64,000 nucleotides of DNA. Origin: Poronia punctata. Taxonomy: Eukaryota > Ascomycota > Sordariomycetes > Xylariales > Xylariaceae. Numbering within the stretch: the stretch's first letter is position 1; each line of letters opens with the position of its first letter. Position numbers and translations under genes: made by a program. Positions 63,563 through 64,000 of this stretch are shown one piece after another. The notes under the pieces are model-generated. The model made no database searches, was not told where the DNA came from, and saw only the letters and a program-made list of their open reading frames with translations. Location of the stretch: positions 97,649 through 161,648 of the forward strand of contig MU401531.1 in the NCBI GenBank assembly GCA_022579005.1, given 5' to 3'.

Positions 63563-64000
63563 TAGTTTTAATAATTAAAAGTTTTATATTGCTTATTATT
63601 ATTATTAAAGCTTAATAGTATAGTAACTTAATAATAATAGCATTAGCTAATAAAATTAAACTATTTTGCTTAAAAGAATTTTATTATTAAAATAAAAAAT
63701 TTAAAATAAAAGCTTTAGCTTTATAATTATAGTAATATATTAACTTAAAAAATAAAAAATTTTAGCTTAAATAACTTAAACTTGTTAATATTATTAAATT
63801 TAATAAAAAGCTTATTATTTTTGCTACTAAAAAAACTAAATCTAGGTTTTATATAGCTAAAAATACTTTTATTTTAAATAAAAATAAATAAGTTAATATT
63901 AAAATTTTTTTAATAAATTTTTTTAACTTTATTAAAAAGTTTAAATTAATATTTATATTTTTTAAAAATAAATATAAACAAAGCGTTAAAACTTAAAAAA

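Larger units (their letters stand above)
55451..64000. repeat. AT-rich, RIP-like degraded block (right flank)
   Basis: Extremely AT-rich with no credible coding frame; surviving G/C is largely in GC or CT/AG context. It is less extreme than the left block. An ORF at 60685-60921 is a T-rich artefact. Most of the block (55630-63562) is bounded by a direct-repeat pair and is interpreted as one degraded LTR retrotransposon. Local tandem motifs are seen at 61740-61770 (AAAGTGCTTTTT, three times) and 61995-62050. Confidence 0.85.

Overview
The window is nuclear DNA from a filamentous ascomycete (Pezizomycotina, probably a Sordariomycete; the class is an inference). The signs are short GT-AG introns (about 50-165 nt) with CTRAC-type branch points, compact intron-poor genes, a tef1 gene with the usual exon layout and a 5' UTR intron, and AT-rich blocks that look like products of repeat-induced point mutation (RIP). 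It is isochore-like: a gene-bearing core at about 3.5-55.4 kb lies between two extremely AT-rich, gene-free blocks (1-3480 and about 55.45-64 kb).

Left part (3.5-14.6 kb): a probable frame-broken small ORF (4450-4906), a small coiled-coil ORF (5964-6284), a DHHC palmitoyltransferase of the Erf2 type, a possible 57-residue membrane peptide, a four-exon single-pass mitochondrial protein and a phosphoserine phosphatase (SER2). After a 3.3-kb gene-free stretch come PAPS reductase (MET16), an acidic and proline-rich probable nuclear protein whose stop codon sits between two copies of a duplicated C-terminus, the LYR-motif Fe-S biogenesis factor ISD11, a cysteine-cluster zinc-binding protein, SF3b subunit 5, the MAGE-domain SMC5/6 subunit Nse3, an SLS1-like mitochondrial regulator and translation elongation factor 1-alpha.

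Right part (34-53.4 kb): a 4-kb gene-poor stretch, then an EOS1-like membrane protein, a mitochondrial thioredoxin-like protein with a CPTC motif, an MFS transporter with a very long central loop, Elongator subunit ELP6, ribosomal protein eL37, autophagy E2 enzyme ATG3 and an AzgA-type purine transporter. Most of these are conserved single-copy housekeeping genes. I see no biosynthetic cluster, phage-like system, CRISPR array, tRNA or rRNA gene.

The structurally most informative non-genic item is in the right AT block. Two gap-free 199-bp direct repeats 7.7 kb apart differ at 23 positions, all transitions. That is what a RIP-degraded LTR retrotransposon of about 7.9 kb should look like. Gene models were assembled by hand from reading frames, splice signals and family knowledge; intron positions are therefore predictions, strongest where splicing restores a known family sequence.
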